From contig NZ_JAHBAH010000001.1 in NCBI RefSeq assembly GCF_020510425.1, positions 2,957,001 through 3,021,000 on the forward strand: DNA of 64,000 nucleotides, given 5' to 3'. A program made the translations under genes and the position numbers. Positions 37,596 to 45,458 of the stretch are shown here, in pieces; within the stretch, counting starts at the first letter, position 1; each line of letters starts with the position of its first letter. The notes beneath the pieces are model-generated. The model ran no database searches and had not been told where the DNA came from. It saw only the letters and a program-made list of their open reading frames with translations. Source of the DNA: Quatrionicoccus australiensis. GTDB lineage: Bacteria > Pseudomonadota > Gammaproteobacteria > Burkholderiales > Rhodocyclaceae.

Positions 37596-37662
37596 ATTCT
37601 AGCACAACACAATATATTGACCAACACAACCTGTTGACACAATACATCATGTTGTGTAATAT
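37596..37662. promoter_or_regulatory. divergent promoters with TTGTGTTG operator repeats
   Basis: Rightward: TTGACA (37634-37639), 17-bp spacer, TAATAT (37657-37662), a near-consensus sigma-70 promoter. Leftward: TAGAAT -10 (rc of 37596-37601) with a weaker -35 (rc of 37619-37624), also 17 bp. CAACACAA occurs at 37605-37612 and 37622-37629, 17 bp apart, and ACACAA/TTGTGT form an inverted pair inside the rightward promoter. This is arranged like a phage lysogeny switch. Confidence 0.7.
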
Positions 37663-37674
37663 TCACCCGTCGCA

Positions 37675-37855
37675 GCAAACAACGAAGCCGCAGCCAGTAA
37701 CGGACCAGAACACAGGCCGCCAGGGGCGCAGGGAACCAAGACATCGAGCCTGCTAGCCGCCGTTGATAGAAGTCGTGGAGCAGGGAAATGCGCATGGTAG
37801 GCCGGTGACTATCCGGGAGCCCAGCTAGCGCCCAGATGCCGCAAACAACGAAGCC
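37675..37855 (+). repeat. 15-bp direct repeat in the leader of the rightward genes
   Basis: GCAAACAACGAAGCC occurs at 37675-37689 and 37841-37855. The 250-bp leader (37663-37913) has no convincing ORF; near its end a GC-rich hairpin (GCCCGG/CCGGGC, about 37853-37880) lies just before the next gene. Function unknown. Confidence 0.5.
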
Positions 37856-37913
37856 CGGGGGTGTCTCACCACCTCCGGGCCTCTGACCGAAACCGATCAA
37901 CAGGAGATCAATC

Positions 37914-38222
37914 ATGGCTAAGACCAATTCTACCGCCGTCGCCGCCGCGCTCACTAACAACCAGATCAAGCGCACGGTCGACAGGCTCGCGGCCCTCAAG
38001 GCACAAATCGCCAACCTCGAAACCGAGGCCGACAACTTGGTCGACCTGCTCAAGTACCAGGGCAAAGGCGTCTATTTCGGCAATGCCCACAAATTCATGG
38101 TCACCACCGTCACCGGCAAGCGCCTGGACTCCGCTCTGGCGCAATCCTTCCTCACGCCGGCCCAGCTCTTGAAGTGCATGAAGACCACGTCGACCACCTC
38201 CGGCCGGCTGTACGCGCTGTAA
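37914..38222 (+). CDS. small phage-type hypothetical protein
   Basis: A 102-aa protein with a helical N terminus (RTVDRLAALKAQIANLETEADNL, coiled coil) and a compact C-terminal part. AGGAG precedes ATG 37914. It is the first gene after the strong rightward promoter and is translated in phase with two further small genes. The family is not recognised; such coiled-coil early proteins are common in phages. Confidence 0.65.
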   Translation: MAKTNSTAVAAALTNNQIKRTVDRLAALKAQIANLETEADNLVDLLKYQGKGVYFGNAHKFMVTTVTGKRLDSALAQSFLTPAQLLKCMKTTSTTSGRLYAL

Positions 38223-38271
38223 TCAGATCTCCGCCGCTCACCTGGGCGGCGGCAACCCTGAGGAAATGATC

Positions 38272-38517
38272 ATGAACACAAACGCCCCCACTGTAGCTTG
38301 CCCGGTAGTTCCAGTGATCGCCGGCTTCTTCGTTACGGCCTCCACTGAAATCAGGGCTCCTAGACGAATAATTTCCCCAGGGGAATACATCTTTATCGAT
38401 TCAGACATGAAGCCAGAGGATGGAAAGATGGTTCTCGCCGGCAATTGCCTGGAGCTGTGGAATGGGCAGCCCCAGATACGTGGCGTTGCGGTCGCCATTT
38501 ATTCCGATGAGACCTGA
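38272..38517 (+). CDS. S24/LexA-like C-terminal fragment, non-catalytic
   Basis: An 81-aa protein whose segment ISPGEYIFIDSDMKPEDGKMVLAG resembles the strand pair of S24 peptidase folds in LexA/CI repressors and ends with the RGVAVAIYSDE strand. No HTH domain, and the catalytic Ser and Lys motifs are not seen, so it cannot self-cleave by the normal mechanism. AGGAA precedes ATG 38272. Could be a repressor-interfering protein. The family call is tentative. Confidence 0.5.
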   Translation: MNTNAPTVACPVVPVIAGFFVTASTEIRAPRRIISPGEYIFIDSDMKPEDGKMVLAGNCLELWNGQPQIRGVAVAIYSDET

Positions 38518-38521
38518 CAGC

Positions 38522-38749
38522 ATGAGCACCGAAATATCCAACAGCAAAGGGGGGCGAACTGCGAGACGCGCCATAAAACGAGCAGCAAAGCAGTCGATTG
38601 CCAACCTCGGCACCCAGTGCTTTTGTGTTCTCTACCTAAGAGGCGGCAAAGAGCGCAGATCCCCATGGTTCAGCGCGCGCAGCAGGGCGCACCTAGCTCG
38701 CGAACTACTGGCGGCCAAGTACGGGCCAGCCATCGTTTACATCGACTGA
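38522..38749 (+). CDS. small basic hypothetical protein
   Basis: A 75-aa basic protein (Lys/Arg-rich N terminus TARRAIKRAAKQ) that starts 4 bp after the preceding stop. The alternative ATG 38507 overlaps it. No domain recognised. A perfect 9-bp hairpin (38766-38793) follows. Confidence 0.55.
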   Translation: MSTEISNSKGGRTARRAIKRAAKQSIANLGTQCFCVLYLRGGKERRSPWFSARSRAHLARELLAAKYGPAIVYID

Positions 38750-38765
38750 CTCGCCACCTATCGAA

Positions 38766-38793
38766 TGAGCATGCGCCAGGCTGGGCATGCTCA
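38766..38793 (+). other. perfect 9-bp hairpin after the rightward small-gene operon
   Basis: TGAGCATGC (38766-38774) and GCATGCTCA (38785-38793) pair perfectly around a 10-nt loop. No T-run follows, so it may be a processing or weak termination signal. The remaining stretch to 38910 has no gene. Confidence 0.45.
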
Positions 38794-38910
38794 ATTGCCA
38801 CCATCCGTTGTGCACCTCCTGATGATTTCGGTAACGTGAGTTTTTCATGGTGCAAGGAGCATTCTGCACCGGTGGCTTGGGGCAGGAGGCTCACGGTGGG
38901 CATGGGGAAT

Positions 38911-38931
38911 AAAAAAACCGCCCGAAGGCGG
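38911..38931 (-). terminator. intrinsic terminator for the leftward toxin-antitoxin operon
   Basis: Reading leftward, CCGCC-TTCG-GGCGG (38931-38918) is followed by TTTTTTT. It lies 24 bp after the antitoxin stop. Confidence 0.85.
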
Positions 38932-38955
38932 CTTAGTGTTTAGATGCTTGGCGTT

Positions 38956-39312
38956 TCATGCTGCCTTAGGTAAAGCCTGCTGAAGGGCCGGGCAACCGAC
39001 CTTAACTTCCTTTTCTTCGTTTGTGTCCATCGACTCCAGGGCGATCAGTTTCAGCTCGCTATCCACCCAGCGATGCAGCACCTGGCGAATCAGCGGCTGA
39101 TAGCCAAGCCCTCGGTGCTTAGCGATGGCCTTGAGGCTTTCCAATACCTCGATTTCCATGCGAATAGAGATGGGTTTGAGGCCAAATGCGGCATCAATTG
39201 CGGCCTCGTCAGCGGCCTGCTCTTCCGGCGAAAGCGCTATTGCAAATTTGGGGTCTTTGCCAAGCGGTCCTTCTTCCCATGCTTCCGGGGTTCCAATAAT
39301 TTTGTCAGTCAT
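38956..39312 (-). CDS. BrnA/CopG-type antitoxin
   Basis: A 118-aa protein with a disordered N terminus and a ribbon-helix-helix core (ISIRMEIEVLESLKAIAKHRGLGYQPLIRQVLHRWV). Such DNA-binding antitoxins neutralise a partner toxin and repress the operon. Its start overlaps the toxin stop by 4 bp. The order toxin first, antitoxin second is that of BrnTA. Terminator downstream. Confidence 0.8.
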   Translation of the reverse strand: MTDKIIGTPEAWEEGPLGKDPKFAIALSPEEQAADEAAIDAAFGLKPISIRMEIEVLESLKAIAKHRGLGYQPLIRQVLHRWVDSELKLIALESMDTNEEKEVKVGCPALQQALPKAA

Positions 39313-39596
39313 TTGTTTCCCTCGCGGTATGCGTGTCGATCGTCGGCGTCAGGTTCGTATGCAGTCTTGATATGGAATTCGTCACGGATTGGCATGTAGC
39401 AAATCTTAAGTTCTCTTCCAAAATTGGTTTCGGCGATGAACCAGCGCGTCAAAGGATTTGTGAGGTGCTCTTCTCGGCTTTCGATCAGGATCTTTCCGTC
39501 TCGGTTCGCAAAGCATTCACGAATTTCGTGAATGCTTACCCCGTCGTGTTTCACGTCCAGCTTTTCCCGGACTCGGGACGAGATGATGATCTTCAT
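39309..39596 (-). CDS. BrnT-like type II toxin
   Basis: A 95-aa RelE/BrnT-fold protein: SIHEIRECFAN, RWFIAETNFGRELKICY and HIKTAYEPDADD match the core beta-strands and the C-terminal K-T-A-Y motif of BrnT-like ribonucleases. ATG 39596 follows GGAAG; the upstream in-frame ATG at 39605 lies inside the operator palindrome. Databases also label relatives as ADP-ribosyl-(dinitrogen reductase) hydrolase; the toxin call rests on fold similarity and the linked antitoxin. Confidence 0.75.
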   Translation of the reverse strand: MKIIISSRVREKLDVKHDGVSIHEIRECFANRDGKILIESREEHLTNPLTRWFIAETNFGRELKICYMPIRDEFHIKTAYEPDADDRHAYREGNK

Positions 39597-39603
39597 GTCT
39601 TCC

Positions 39604-39617
39604 ATTGTATATACAAT
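39604..39617. promoter_or_regulatory. palindromic operator at the toxin start
   Basis: ATTGTATATACAAT is a perfect 14-bp palindrome lying on and just upstream of the alternative toxin start codon. RHH antitoxins bind such sites, so this is the probable autoregulation operator. Confidence 0.65.
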
Positions 39618-39798
39618 CCCCCAGAACGCAAAATTATAAAGCCCGATTTCTCTGATCCGATTGGCACATTCGCCTTTCGCCGCGATCCTTTATCCGTAGG
39701 TGATACGAGTGCTTCAAATATTGCCCCTGCTCTTCGCGGGCCTTCATGGCTTCCGAAATTGATTCTGAAATCTCAGGTTTTCGTGGCAACCTTACTTG

Positions 39799-40539
39799 CT
39801 AATCTCTCGGCGCGGTCAGCTTCGTCCCATCACTAAAAACAACCATTTCGGGCTTCCAGACAACTTTGTATTTGTCGTCCGGCAACTCGAGGAACTTTCG
39901 ATCGTTGTCCTTGGACATCCCGTATTTCAGCGAACGCCCACCGGTCCACGTCGATGTACCGCCAGCCTTGATGGTCGTGTCGTTGGAAATGTTGAAACCA
40001 ACCAGGTGGTCGCCAAACAGGTCTTCGATGTCGACTGTTCCCTTTACGCCGGCAATGTCTTTGCCTGAGTTGTTCTGATACCCAAAGGTTACCGAAAGAA
40101 ATTCATCCATCACCATGCCGCTATAGCCGCTTTCGATTTTTGATTTCTTGCTGATCACGGTAACGAGAATCGCATCACGCATCGTTGCCATAGCCTGGTC
40201 TCTCTCAGCCTTCAGCTTTGCCTTAAGCGCAGCCTCTTCGGCCTCCTTAGCCTTTTGCTTCGCGATGAATTCAGCCTGCTCTTCGATCGCCTTGCCAATA
40301 GTCATGCCCTCCGGAATCGGATCAGGCTTGATACCAAATAGACCTTTGGCTGCTACGCTCATGCTGTGCCGCATAATGAAAGCAACAAGCAGTTGCTTCT
40401 CGTCCGCGGAAAGCTTTTCGATTGCCGGTTTGATACTTTCCATCTTCGAAACGTCGGTTGGGACGATTTCATTTTTTGGATTTGAGCAGCCGGCAAGCGA
40501 TGCGGCAAAAACCATGGCCAGCAGGAATTTATTTTTCAT
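39799..40539 (-). CDS. lipoprotein of unknown function
   Basis: A 246-aa protein with a lipoprotein signal (MKNKFLLAMVFAASLAGC, Cys18), a charged coiled coil in the middle (KQKAKEAEEAALKAKLKAERDQ) and a beta-rich C-terminal domain (YSGMVMDEFLSVTFGYQNN). It is monocistronic within the island, with the decayed terminase region upstream. Surface-exposed phage lipoproteins often block superinfection, but no such family is recognised here. The 193-bp gap 39606-39798 carries only the TA operator. Confidence 0.65.
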   Translation of the reverse strand: MKNKFLLAMVFAASLAGCSNPKNEIVPTDVSKMESIKPAIEKLSADEKQLLVAFIMRHSMSVAAKGLFGIKPDPIPEGMTIGKAIEEQAEFIAKQKAKEAEEAALKAKLKAERDQAMATMRDAILVTVISKKSKIESGYSGMVMDEFLSVTFGYQNNSGKDIAGVKGTVDIEDLFGDHLVGFNISNDTTIKAGGTSTWTGGRSLKYGMSKDNDRKFLELPDDKYKVVWKPEMVVFSDGTKLTAPRD

Positions 40540-40593
40540 TGCGACCCCATCGTGTCCTTTTATTCTGGCTTCGGCGAAACCTTCGATGGATTT

Positions 40594-40830
40594 TCATCTA
40601 ATCGTTACGTGCCAACAATAAGACAAACGGCATAGACGAGGCGCGCCGGGGCTCTCGTCCCAGGTGATGGACATCCACTGCTTGCTGCTCTTGGTAATCT
40701 CGGTGCGCTTCTCGCGGGCTTTCATGCGCTCGGTGCGCAATGCCTGAACCTCAACATTTCTCAACAGGCGCTCGCCTTGCAATGATGCTGTTTTCGCGGA
40801 ATAGCCAGCCCGGACGGACGCTACAAGTTC
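40594..40830 (-). pseudogene. terminase small subunit remnant
   Basis: 79 codons in one open stretch carry VASVRAGYSAKTASLQGERLLRNVEVQ and MKAREKRTEIT, characteristic of Terminase_2 small subunits (RAGYSxKTA, G-x-R-L-L-x-N, then ...TEIT). After TEIT the sequence leaves the family, and upstream the frame runs into a TGA before the normal N-terminal helix. No intact start or HTH is present, so the gene looks broken. No large subunit follows. The interval 40540-40593 has no gene. Confidence 0.6.
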
Positions 40831-40859
40831 GCATCCTTTCTCTGCGGACCGGCGGGCTG

Positions 40860-41370
40860 CATACCAAGTACGAATAGCGGCGTTCGTACCGCCTCAGACG
40901 CGGTCCGTTCGATATTACGCATTACGGCTTGCGTAACGCTCTGCGTAACGCCGCATCGAATCGGCGATGTCATCGGCGGCTGCTTCCTCAATGGTACGAA
41001 GTGCGATGTTCGTACCATCGTTCGTACCGCCTGCAACTGGTTCGCACTTCGAACTGCGAACCAAGCTTCGAACCTTCAAAAACCGCTGCTGGTTGCCAAG
41101 GTCTGGGGGCGGCTTTCCGTGGCAACCTCGCATTTGGAAACCCGTCGATTTGCTGCGTACCGGGCTGCGTACCTCGGGCCTGCGTACCGACATTTCTCTG
41201 TCACAGGCCGGCTGTTACATGGCATTTGTCTGGTAACCGCCCGTTGGTAACCAGCCAACCGGAGTGCTCGAGCAGGCGTTTTCGTGGATACCGAAGTGGA
41301 TACCTCGCGCCTGGATACCTGCGACCGCCGCCCCCGTCCCTGGTTTCAAACTTTCCTTGAAACCTGTTGC
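40860..41370. repeat. spaced short-repeat region
   Basis: No intact gene is supported from 40831 to 41405. Local words repeat 2-3 times: GGATACC at 41286, 41298, 41313; GCGTACC at 41155, 41167, 41182 with the same 5- and 8-bp spacers; GGTAACC at 41232 and 41246; TTCGTACC and GCGTAACG pairs further left. GGTTTCAA/TTGAAACC forms an inverted repeat near 41342. The two triplets are 131 bp apart, so out of frame with each other. Decayed coding or a binding-site array are both possible. Confidence 0.6.
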
Positions 41371-41405
41371 GCAAAGGCCTGAACACTAACATTTGCTAAC
41401 ATCCC

Positions 41406-42062
41406 CTAAAAACGCAACGCCCTTGCCGCCGGGGTAGTTACCCATGCTCCGTTGGTCATGATGCGCACGCACTGGCTGTAATCCATCGCCGTCCCGTTCT
41501 CATCAGCCTTGCAAATCTCTTTGGCCGCGGCGATGCAGCGCGCCCCAAGGTCGATGTCGTAGGCAGCCTTGTCCATGCAGATGCTCCAACCAACCGCGGG
41601 GATCGCCACCTCGTAAGCCTGCCGCCGCATGTACGAATAGGCGCGCTCCAGATAATTGAGGCATCGAGCCGCCCCCTTCTGATCACCGGCCGCGATGCCC
41701 ATATCCTCGCACTGCTGACGCTGCTCTTTGAGCATCACGTCCTTGTGCATGGCCAGGAACATCGCGCTGTATGGCTTGGGCTCTGGTGTAGCCTCGCCGT
41801 TTGATTGCTGGCACTTTTCCCACTGGCGCTCGTTGCCTGCCTGGCCTTCGTGGCCCCAGCACCATCCACGCCTCTCGATTGCGGCATAGGCGGCATCTCG
41901 TTTCTCGCAGTGCTTGGCTGTTGCGGCACTATCTCCAGATCCACCCCGGCAAAGGCTATTCAGCCTATCGGCTTCCGCAATATCTTGCTGAATGCTCGCC
42001 GCAACGGCTGGTCGACCGATGCAGAGGCAGAACAACGCAATCAACAAAGCTGTACGCATCAT
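41406..42062 (-). CDS. exported Cys-rich hypothetical protein
   Basis: A 218-aa protein with a Sec signal peptide (MMRTALLIALFCLCIGRPAVAA) and a helical, Cys-containing mature part (CEKRDAAYAAIERRGWCWG; CMDKAAYDIDLGARCIAAAKEICK). AGGAGA precedes the adjacent ATGs at 42062/42059. Location after the tail genes of a phage remnant suggests a late exported protein; no catalytic motif is recognised. Confidence 0.65.
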   Translation of the reverse strand: MMRTALLIALFCLCIGRPAVAASIQQDIAEADRLNSLCRGGSGDSAATAKHCEKRDAAYAAIERRGWCWGHEGQAGNERQWEKCQQSNGEATPEPKPYSAMFLAMHKDVMLKEQRQQCEDMGIAAGDQKGAARCLNYLERAYSYMRRQAYEVAIPAVGWSICMDKAAYDIDLGARCIAAAKEICKADENGTAMDYSQCVRIMTNGAWVTTPAARALRF

Positions 42063-42116
42063 CTCTCCTGGTTGCAGTCGGGCTGCATGGCTTTTAAATA
42101 ATGCGCCACACATCAG

Positions 42117-42143
42117 GAAAAGAAAACCCGCCCAAAGGCGGGT
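42117..42143 (-). terminator. intrinsic terminator after the tail-gene operon
   Basis: Reading leftward, ACCCGCC-TTTG-GGCGGGT is followed by TTTTCTTTT. It lies 20 bp after the hub-like gene stop and separates it from the exported protein gene. Confidence 0.85.
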
Positions 42144-42162
42144 AATAGCACAGGTCGCCCCA

Positions 42163-43155
42163 TCACCCCCGGCGCTTTATAGCTCCAAAATAATCGCTCC
42201 CCAAGGGGAAACGCGCCGAAGATTTTATGCTTGGTCTAACTGACGCATCGATGGCCAGGCAAACCAAGTCTGAGTACCAGGCGTCACCGCGGGTGTCGCC
42301 GCTGTGCTCCGCCAGCATCACATAGTAAAGCCCGTCGTTATTGACCTTTGCGAGCGCCTCGGCATTTTCATTTCCGAGCTGCTGTTTAACGCCAAGTCCA
42401 AACCGGAATCCCTGAATGCTCTTGTTGTCGAGCTTGATCGCTTGGCCGATCTTGATATTCGGGTTCAGCAGGACGCGAACATTGATGCCGTTCTGGGTTT
42501 GTGTCGGCAATCCGATCATGCCGGTCGCCGAGGTAATCACCGGTATTTCGCCTTCAATGTATGAGGTTTCCGGAACCATCTGCAGTTTGCCGTCCTGAAT
42601 ACTCCAGGAGGTTTGCGTGTTTTCAGCAACATTCCGCAGGGCATCGCGGGACATGCCGTAAATCACCTTGCCGCGCGGCAATGGGTTTCCGGGGAGGTCT
42701 GGCACGTGCCCGGCAGTTACACCATGCCTGGCCATATCTTTCAGGATTGCTGACACCTCGTCATTTGGCGTGCTACCTGCAGCGAGCGACATTGCCGTAA
42801 CCGAGTAGTTGTAGGCGCTGTCACCGTCGGCGGCCGTGATGTCGAGATAGGTATCGGTCGGCGACTCGCGGCCGTGCCTAACTTGTATGATCTCACCGTC
42901 GAACAGGACGCCGAAGTTTCCGTCGTAGCCGCCCTGAACAACGATGCGCGTGAATTCCGGCTGCGGCAGTGTCTGGCGGATGCGGTCGGCCGTCTTGTCG
43001 GACACGTTGTAGATCCGGATGTCGGCGCTGTTCGGGGTCTGGAAGTCTCCACGGCGGGTCGAAAACTGGAACCGAAGTTCTGACAAGTCGAGGGCATGCT
43101 CGTCGACATTACCAACGATGAGGCTGGCTTTGCGCATGTACTGTTTAGTGCTCAT
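42163..43155 (-). CDS. phage tail hub/baseplate-like protein
   Basis: A 330-aa protein whose N-terminal half (LRFQFSTRRGDFQTPNSADIRIYNVSD, GNFGVLFDGEIIQVRHG) resembles phage baseplate-hub/late-control-D-type proteins, with a DITAADGDSAYNYS domain in the middle. AAGGAAA precedes ATG 43155; the ORF is open for 43 more codons upstream but those lie over the previous gene. It overlaps the previous gene by 4 bp. Hub identity is moderate confidence. Confidence 0.65.
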   Translation of the reverse strand: MSTKQYMRKASLIVGNVDEHALDLSELRFQFSTRRGDFQTPNSADIRIYNVSDKTADRIRQTLPQPEFTRIVVQGGYDGNFGVLFDGEIIQVRHGRESPTDTYLDITAADGDSAYNYSVTAMSLAAGSTPNDEVSAILKDMARHGVTAGHVPDLPGNPLPRGKVIYGMSRDALRNVAENTQTSWSIQDGKLQMVPETSYIEGEIPVITSATGMIGLPTQTQNGINVRVLLNPNIKIGQAIKLDNKSIQGFRFGLGVKQQLGNENAEALAKVNNDGLYYVMLAEHSGDTRGDAWYSDLVCLAIDASVRPSIKSSARFPLGSDYFGAIKRRG

Positions 43156-43652
43156 TTTGAATTTCCTTTTCCCTTTTGTTTGTCTGGCATTTGGCTGTTC
43201 TTGCTGAATTTTTTGGAGTCGCCCATCAATCGACGGAGGAACTTCACGATCACCGGCGGAGCAAACCTCAAGTCGATCAACCAATGATCACCAAGCCTCG
43301 GCACGGAAAGTTTTACCGCCTCTCTAGAGGCGACAAGGTGAAGGAAAAGCGGAGCATCAGACATCGGCAGCGTGGCATTCAGAACCTTTCCATCACCGTA
43401 ACCGGTAAGCGTCTCCGGTTTGCCCTCGAAAAAATCGATGATCAGAGGCATTTCATCCCCCTTTTCGAATGCCCAGCTTTCCTTGTAGAGGGTAATGGCG
43501 AGCAGATCCCTCCCGTCTCGGGCCTTGATTGCGATGTTCCGCGGATCGCTTGCGTTATCCGAGACAGCCATGGCGGCAAAGACACCGTCGACGATATTTT
43601 CATCAACGAACTGCCAAAGGTAGGCGGTCTCAAAAATGTGCTTATTGGTCAT
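43152..43652 (-). CDS. phage hypothetical protein
   Basis: A 166-aa soluble protein with a compact N-terminal domain and a Lys-rich, disordered C terminus (KKFSKNSQMPDKQKGKG). GGGGG precedes ATG. It lies between the tape measure gene (11-bp gap) and the hub-like gene (4-bp overlap), consistent with a minor tail or chaperone protein. Family not recognised. Confidence 0.65.
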   Translation of the reverse strand: MTNKHIFETAYLWQFVDENIVDGVFAAMAVSDNASDPRNIAIKARDGRDLLAITLYKESWAFEKGDEMPLIIDFFEGKPETLTGYGDGKVLNATLPMSDAPLFLHLVASREAVKLSVPRLGDHWLIDLRFAPPVIVKFLRRLMGDSKKFSKNSQMPDKQKGKGNSK

Positions 43653-43663
43653 TTTTACCCCCT

Positions 43664-45121
43664 TTACTTAACAACGCCCCCGGCGTTCCTTGCCAATCTC
43701 TGATTGACGCGATCTTGTTCGCCGGCAACAGCTTGGCCAGTTGCCGCGGCATTGCTGCCATTCACGTTGATGGTGGTTGTCTGAGCGATCTGCACGGCCG
43801 CCGCGCCGCGCAAAGCCGCTTCATCCGCTGCATTTTTCGGGCGCTCGTAGTGGCGACTCATCACCTGGCCGGCAAATTCCGCACTCTGTGCCGCACGAAG
43901 AAGCATTCCTGCCTTTCGTTCTGCGCCCTGGGTAAGTTCGTAATTGACGAATGCGGCCTGCTCGTCTGCGGTCGATTGCCGAATGTCCTTGCCGGCCCAC
44001 TTGGCAAAATTCGCCTGGCGGTCTGGGTGCCACTGAGCAAGGCCATAGGCTAGGCCGCTGTCGCCGACGGCACCGGGATTGAGTCGGCTCTCCCGTTGAA
44101 GATTAGCCACCATGCCGGCGGCCTGCTCTTTGCTCCAGCCCATACCCATGAAGAAGCGAACAGGATCAGCCAAGAATCCAGACGGCTTTCCTGTCCTTGC
44201 AACCGAAGTCTCCGGCGATGCCTTTCCTGCGGCCCCGGCCTTCAGGCTTTCATCCATGCCGTTGACCATGGCTTTTGCAGCCTCTCTAGCCCCCTTCTTG
44301 TCACCACTGACCAAGCGCGAAAGCATCATCACGCTCGATGTTGCCCTGAACCCAAAGTCAGATATGTAATGAGCTCCTTTCCCGAGAGAATCGACGAGCC
44401 TGGATACAACATTTATCGTCTCTTGAATCGCAGGGTTGTACTTGTCGATAAACTCAAGGGCGCCAAGCCCAACAGTCACGCCAACGGCCTCAATCTTTGT
44501 TTGAAGCTCGCGAAGTTCGACCATGAGCTTGTGGGCATCCTTGCTTGCCTGGTCGTAGCCGGAGTCCTGCAGCAAAGCCCGTTGCTTCTCCAGTTCGCGG
44601 GCAAAGTCGCCGTTCATCATGGCGCGCAGCGTGTCTTCGCCGATCCCGAGCATTGAGCTGTATTGGGCGGCCAGGTAATACGGCTTGTTCTTTAGCGCGT
44701 TGCCGAGATCAGCCATTAGCTCGGTGGTGTCGCGAAGATTCCCGTTCGCATCCCTTGTCTGAATGCCAATGCTTGCGAGGAAGCCCTCTGTTCCAGGCTC
44801 TTGCCTGAGCATCCTTGCGAGGGATTGGACAGACTGCAGCGCATCGCCCGATGCTGCACCGAAGTTCTGCGCTGCCTTCTCGAATGCCTTGAGATTGACG
44901 GCGCTGGCCCCAGCCTTCTGGACGGAAAAATAGACCGCCTCCATGTTGCTGGCGAACTTGTAGAGCGCCGCGATGGTCGCCGAACCGGCAATAGCCGTAA
45001 CAAGGCCGGCGACTTGCTTGGTCGCGTTTTCCACACCGTCCGAGAACTTCTTGAGCGACCGTTCGTCGGTCTTGAATCCCAGTTGAACCACAAACTCGCG
45101 GATAACTTCAGCTTGTGCCAT
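43664..45121 (-). CDS. tail tape measure protein with tail-lysozyme domain
   Basis: A 485-aa protein. The N-terminal 300 aa contain helical tape-measure sequence (VENATKQVAGLVTAIAGSATIAALYKFASNMEA) with hydrophobic helices; the C-terminal part (about 320-420) is a phage tail lysozyme (GWSKEQAAGMVANLQRESRLNPGAVGDSGLAYGLAQW, quoted in part). ATG 45121 follows AAGGAAA; the open frame continues upstream but not in a coding-like way. It is short for a tape measure, suggesting a short tail or a trimmed gene. Confidence 0.82.
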   Translation of the reverse strand: MAQAEVIREFVVQLGFKTDERSLKKFSDGVENATKQVAGLVTAIAGSATIAALYKFASNMEAVYFSVQKAGASAVNLKAFEKAAQNFGAASGDALQSVQSLARMLRQEPGTEGFLASIGIQTRDANGNLRDTTELMADLGNALKNKPYYLAAQYSSMLGIGEDTLRAMMNGDFARELEKQRALLQDSGYDQASKDAHKLMVELRELQTKIEAVGVTVGLGALEFIDKYNPAIQETINVVSRLVDSLGKGAHYISDFGFRATSSVMMLSRLVSGDKKGAREAAKAMVNGMDESLKAGAAGKASPETSVARTGKPSGFLADPVRFFMGMGWSKEQAAGMVANLQRESRLNPGAVGDSGLAYGLAQWHPDRQANFAKWAGKDIRQSTADEQAAFVNYELTQGAERKAGMLLRAAQSAEFAGQVMSRHYERPKNAADEAALRGAAAVQIAQTTTINVNGSNAAATGQAVAGEQDRVNQRLARNAGGVVK

Positions 45122-45189
45122 TTCGATTTCCTTTCGATGATTGATAGATACGTACTGATTTGGATTTTTCTGCCACGTCAATTTCCTTC

Positions 45190-45221
45190 CTGAATAAACA
45201 GACACACGGCTTTCGCCGTGT
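45190..45221 (-). terminator. terminator before the tail genes
   Basis: Leftward, ACACGGC-GAAA-GCCGTGT, extended by GTCTG-type pairing, is followed by GTCTGTTTATT. It separates the replication operon from the tape measure gene. Confidence 0.65.
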
Positions 45222-45233
45222 TCGTCTGGTCGG

Positions 45234-45458
45234 CTATCTCGGTACTGGACTGGATCCAGTTGGGACCGAGTCCGTTTGCACCTTGGCGGCGTATCGCCGT
45301 AACTCCCAAAGCAATGCCAGCGCATCGCAAAGGTGCGAAATTCGCATTTCCCGAACGGCAACCACCGCCGCCTCATCGGCAGACATACCCGTCTGCCGGT
45401 AGCAGTAAGGCGGCACCTGACCTGCGGTGATGGTTTGGGGCGCTGCGTTGCTCTTCAT
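45234..45458 (-). CDS. small phage hypothetical protein
   Basis: A 74-aa protein coupled to the previous gene by an ATGA overlap and followed by the terminator at 45190-45221. No domain recognised. Confidence 0.5.
   Translation of the reverse strand: MKSNAAPQTITAGQVPPYCYRQTGMSADEAAVVAVREMRISHLCDALALLWELRRYAAKVQTDSVPTGSSPVPR

Noticed and set aside
39333..39836. 167-aa + strand ORF over the toxin gene
   Set aside because: Antisense of the BrnT-like toxin, which has partner, operator and terminator in the minus direction.
40915..41193. 92-aa minus ORF (MSVRRPEV...)
   Set aside because: It ends with a plausible helix but runs through the spaced-repeat region, has no clear start signal or family, and cannot be told from decayed coding.
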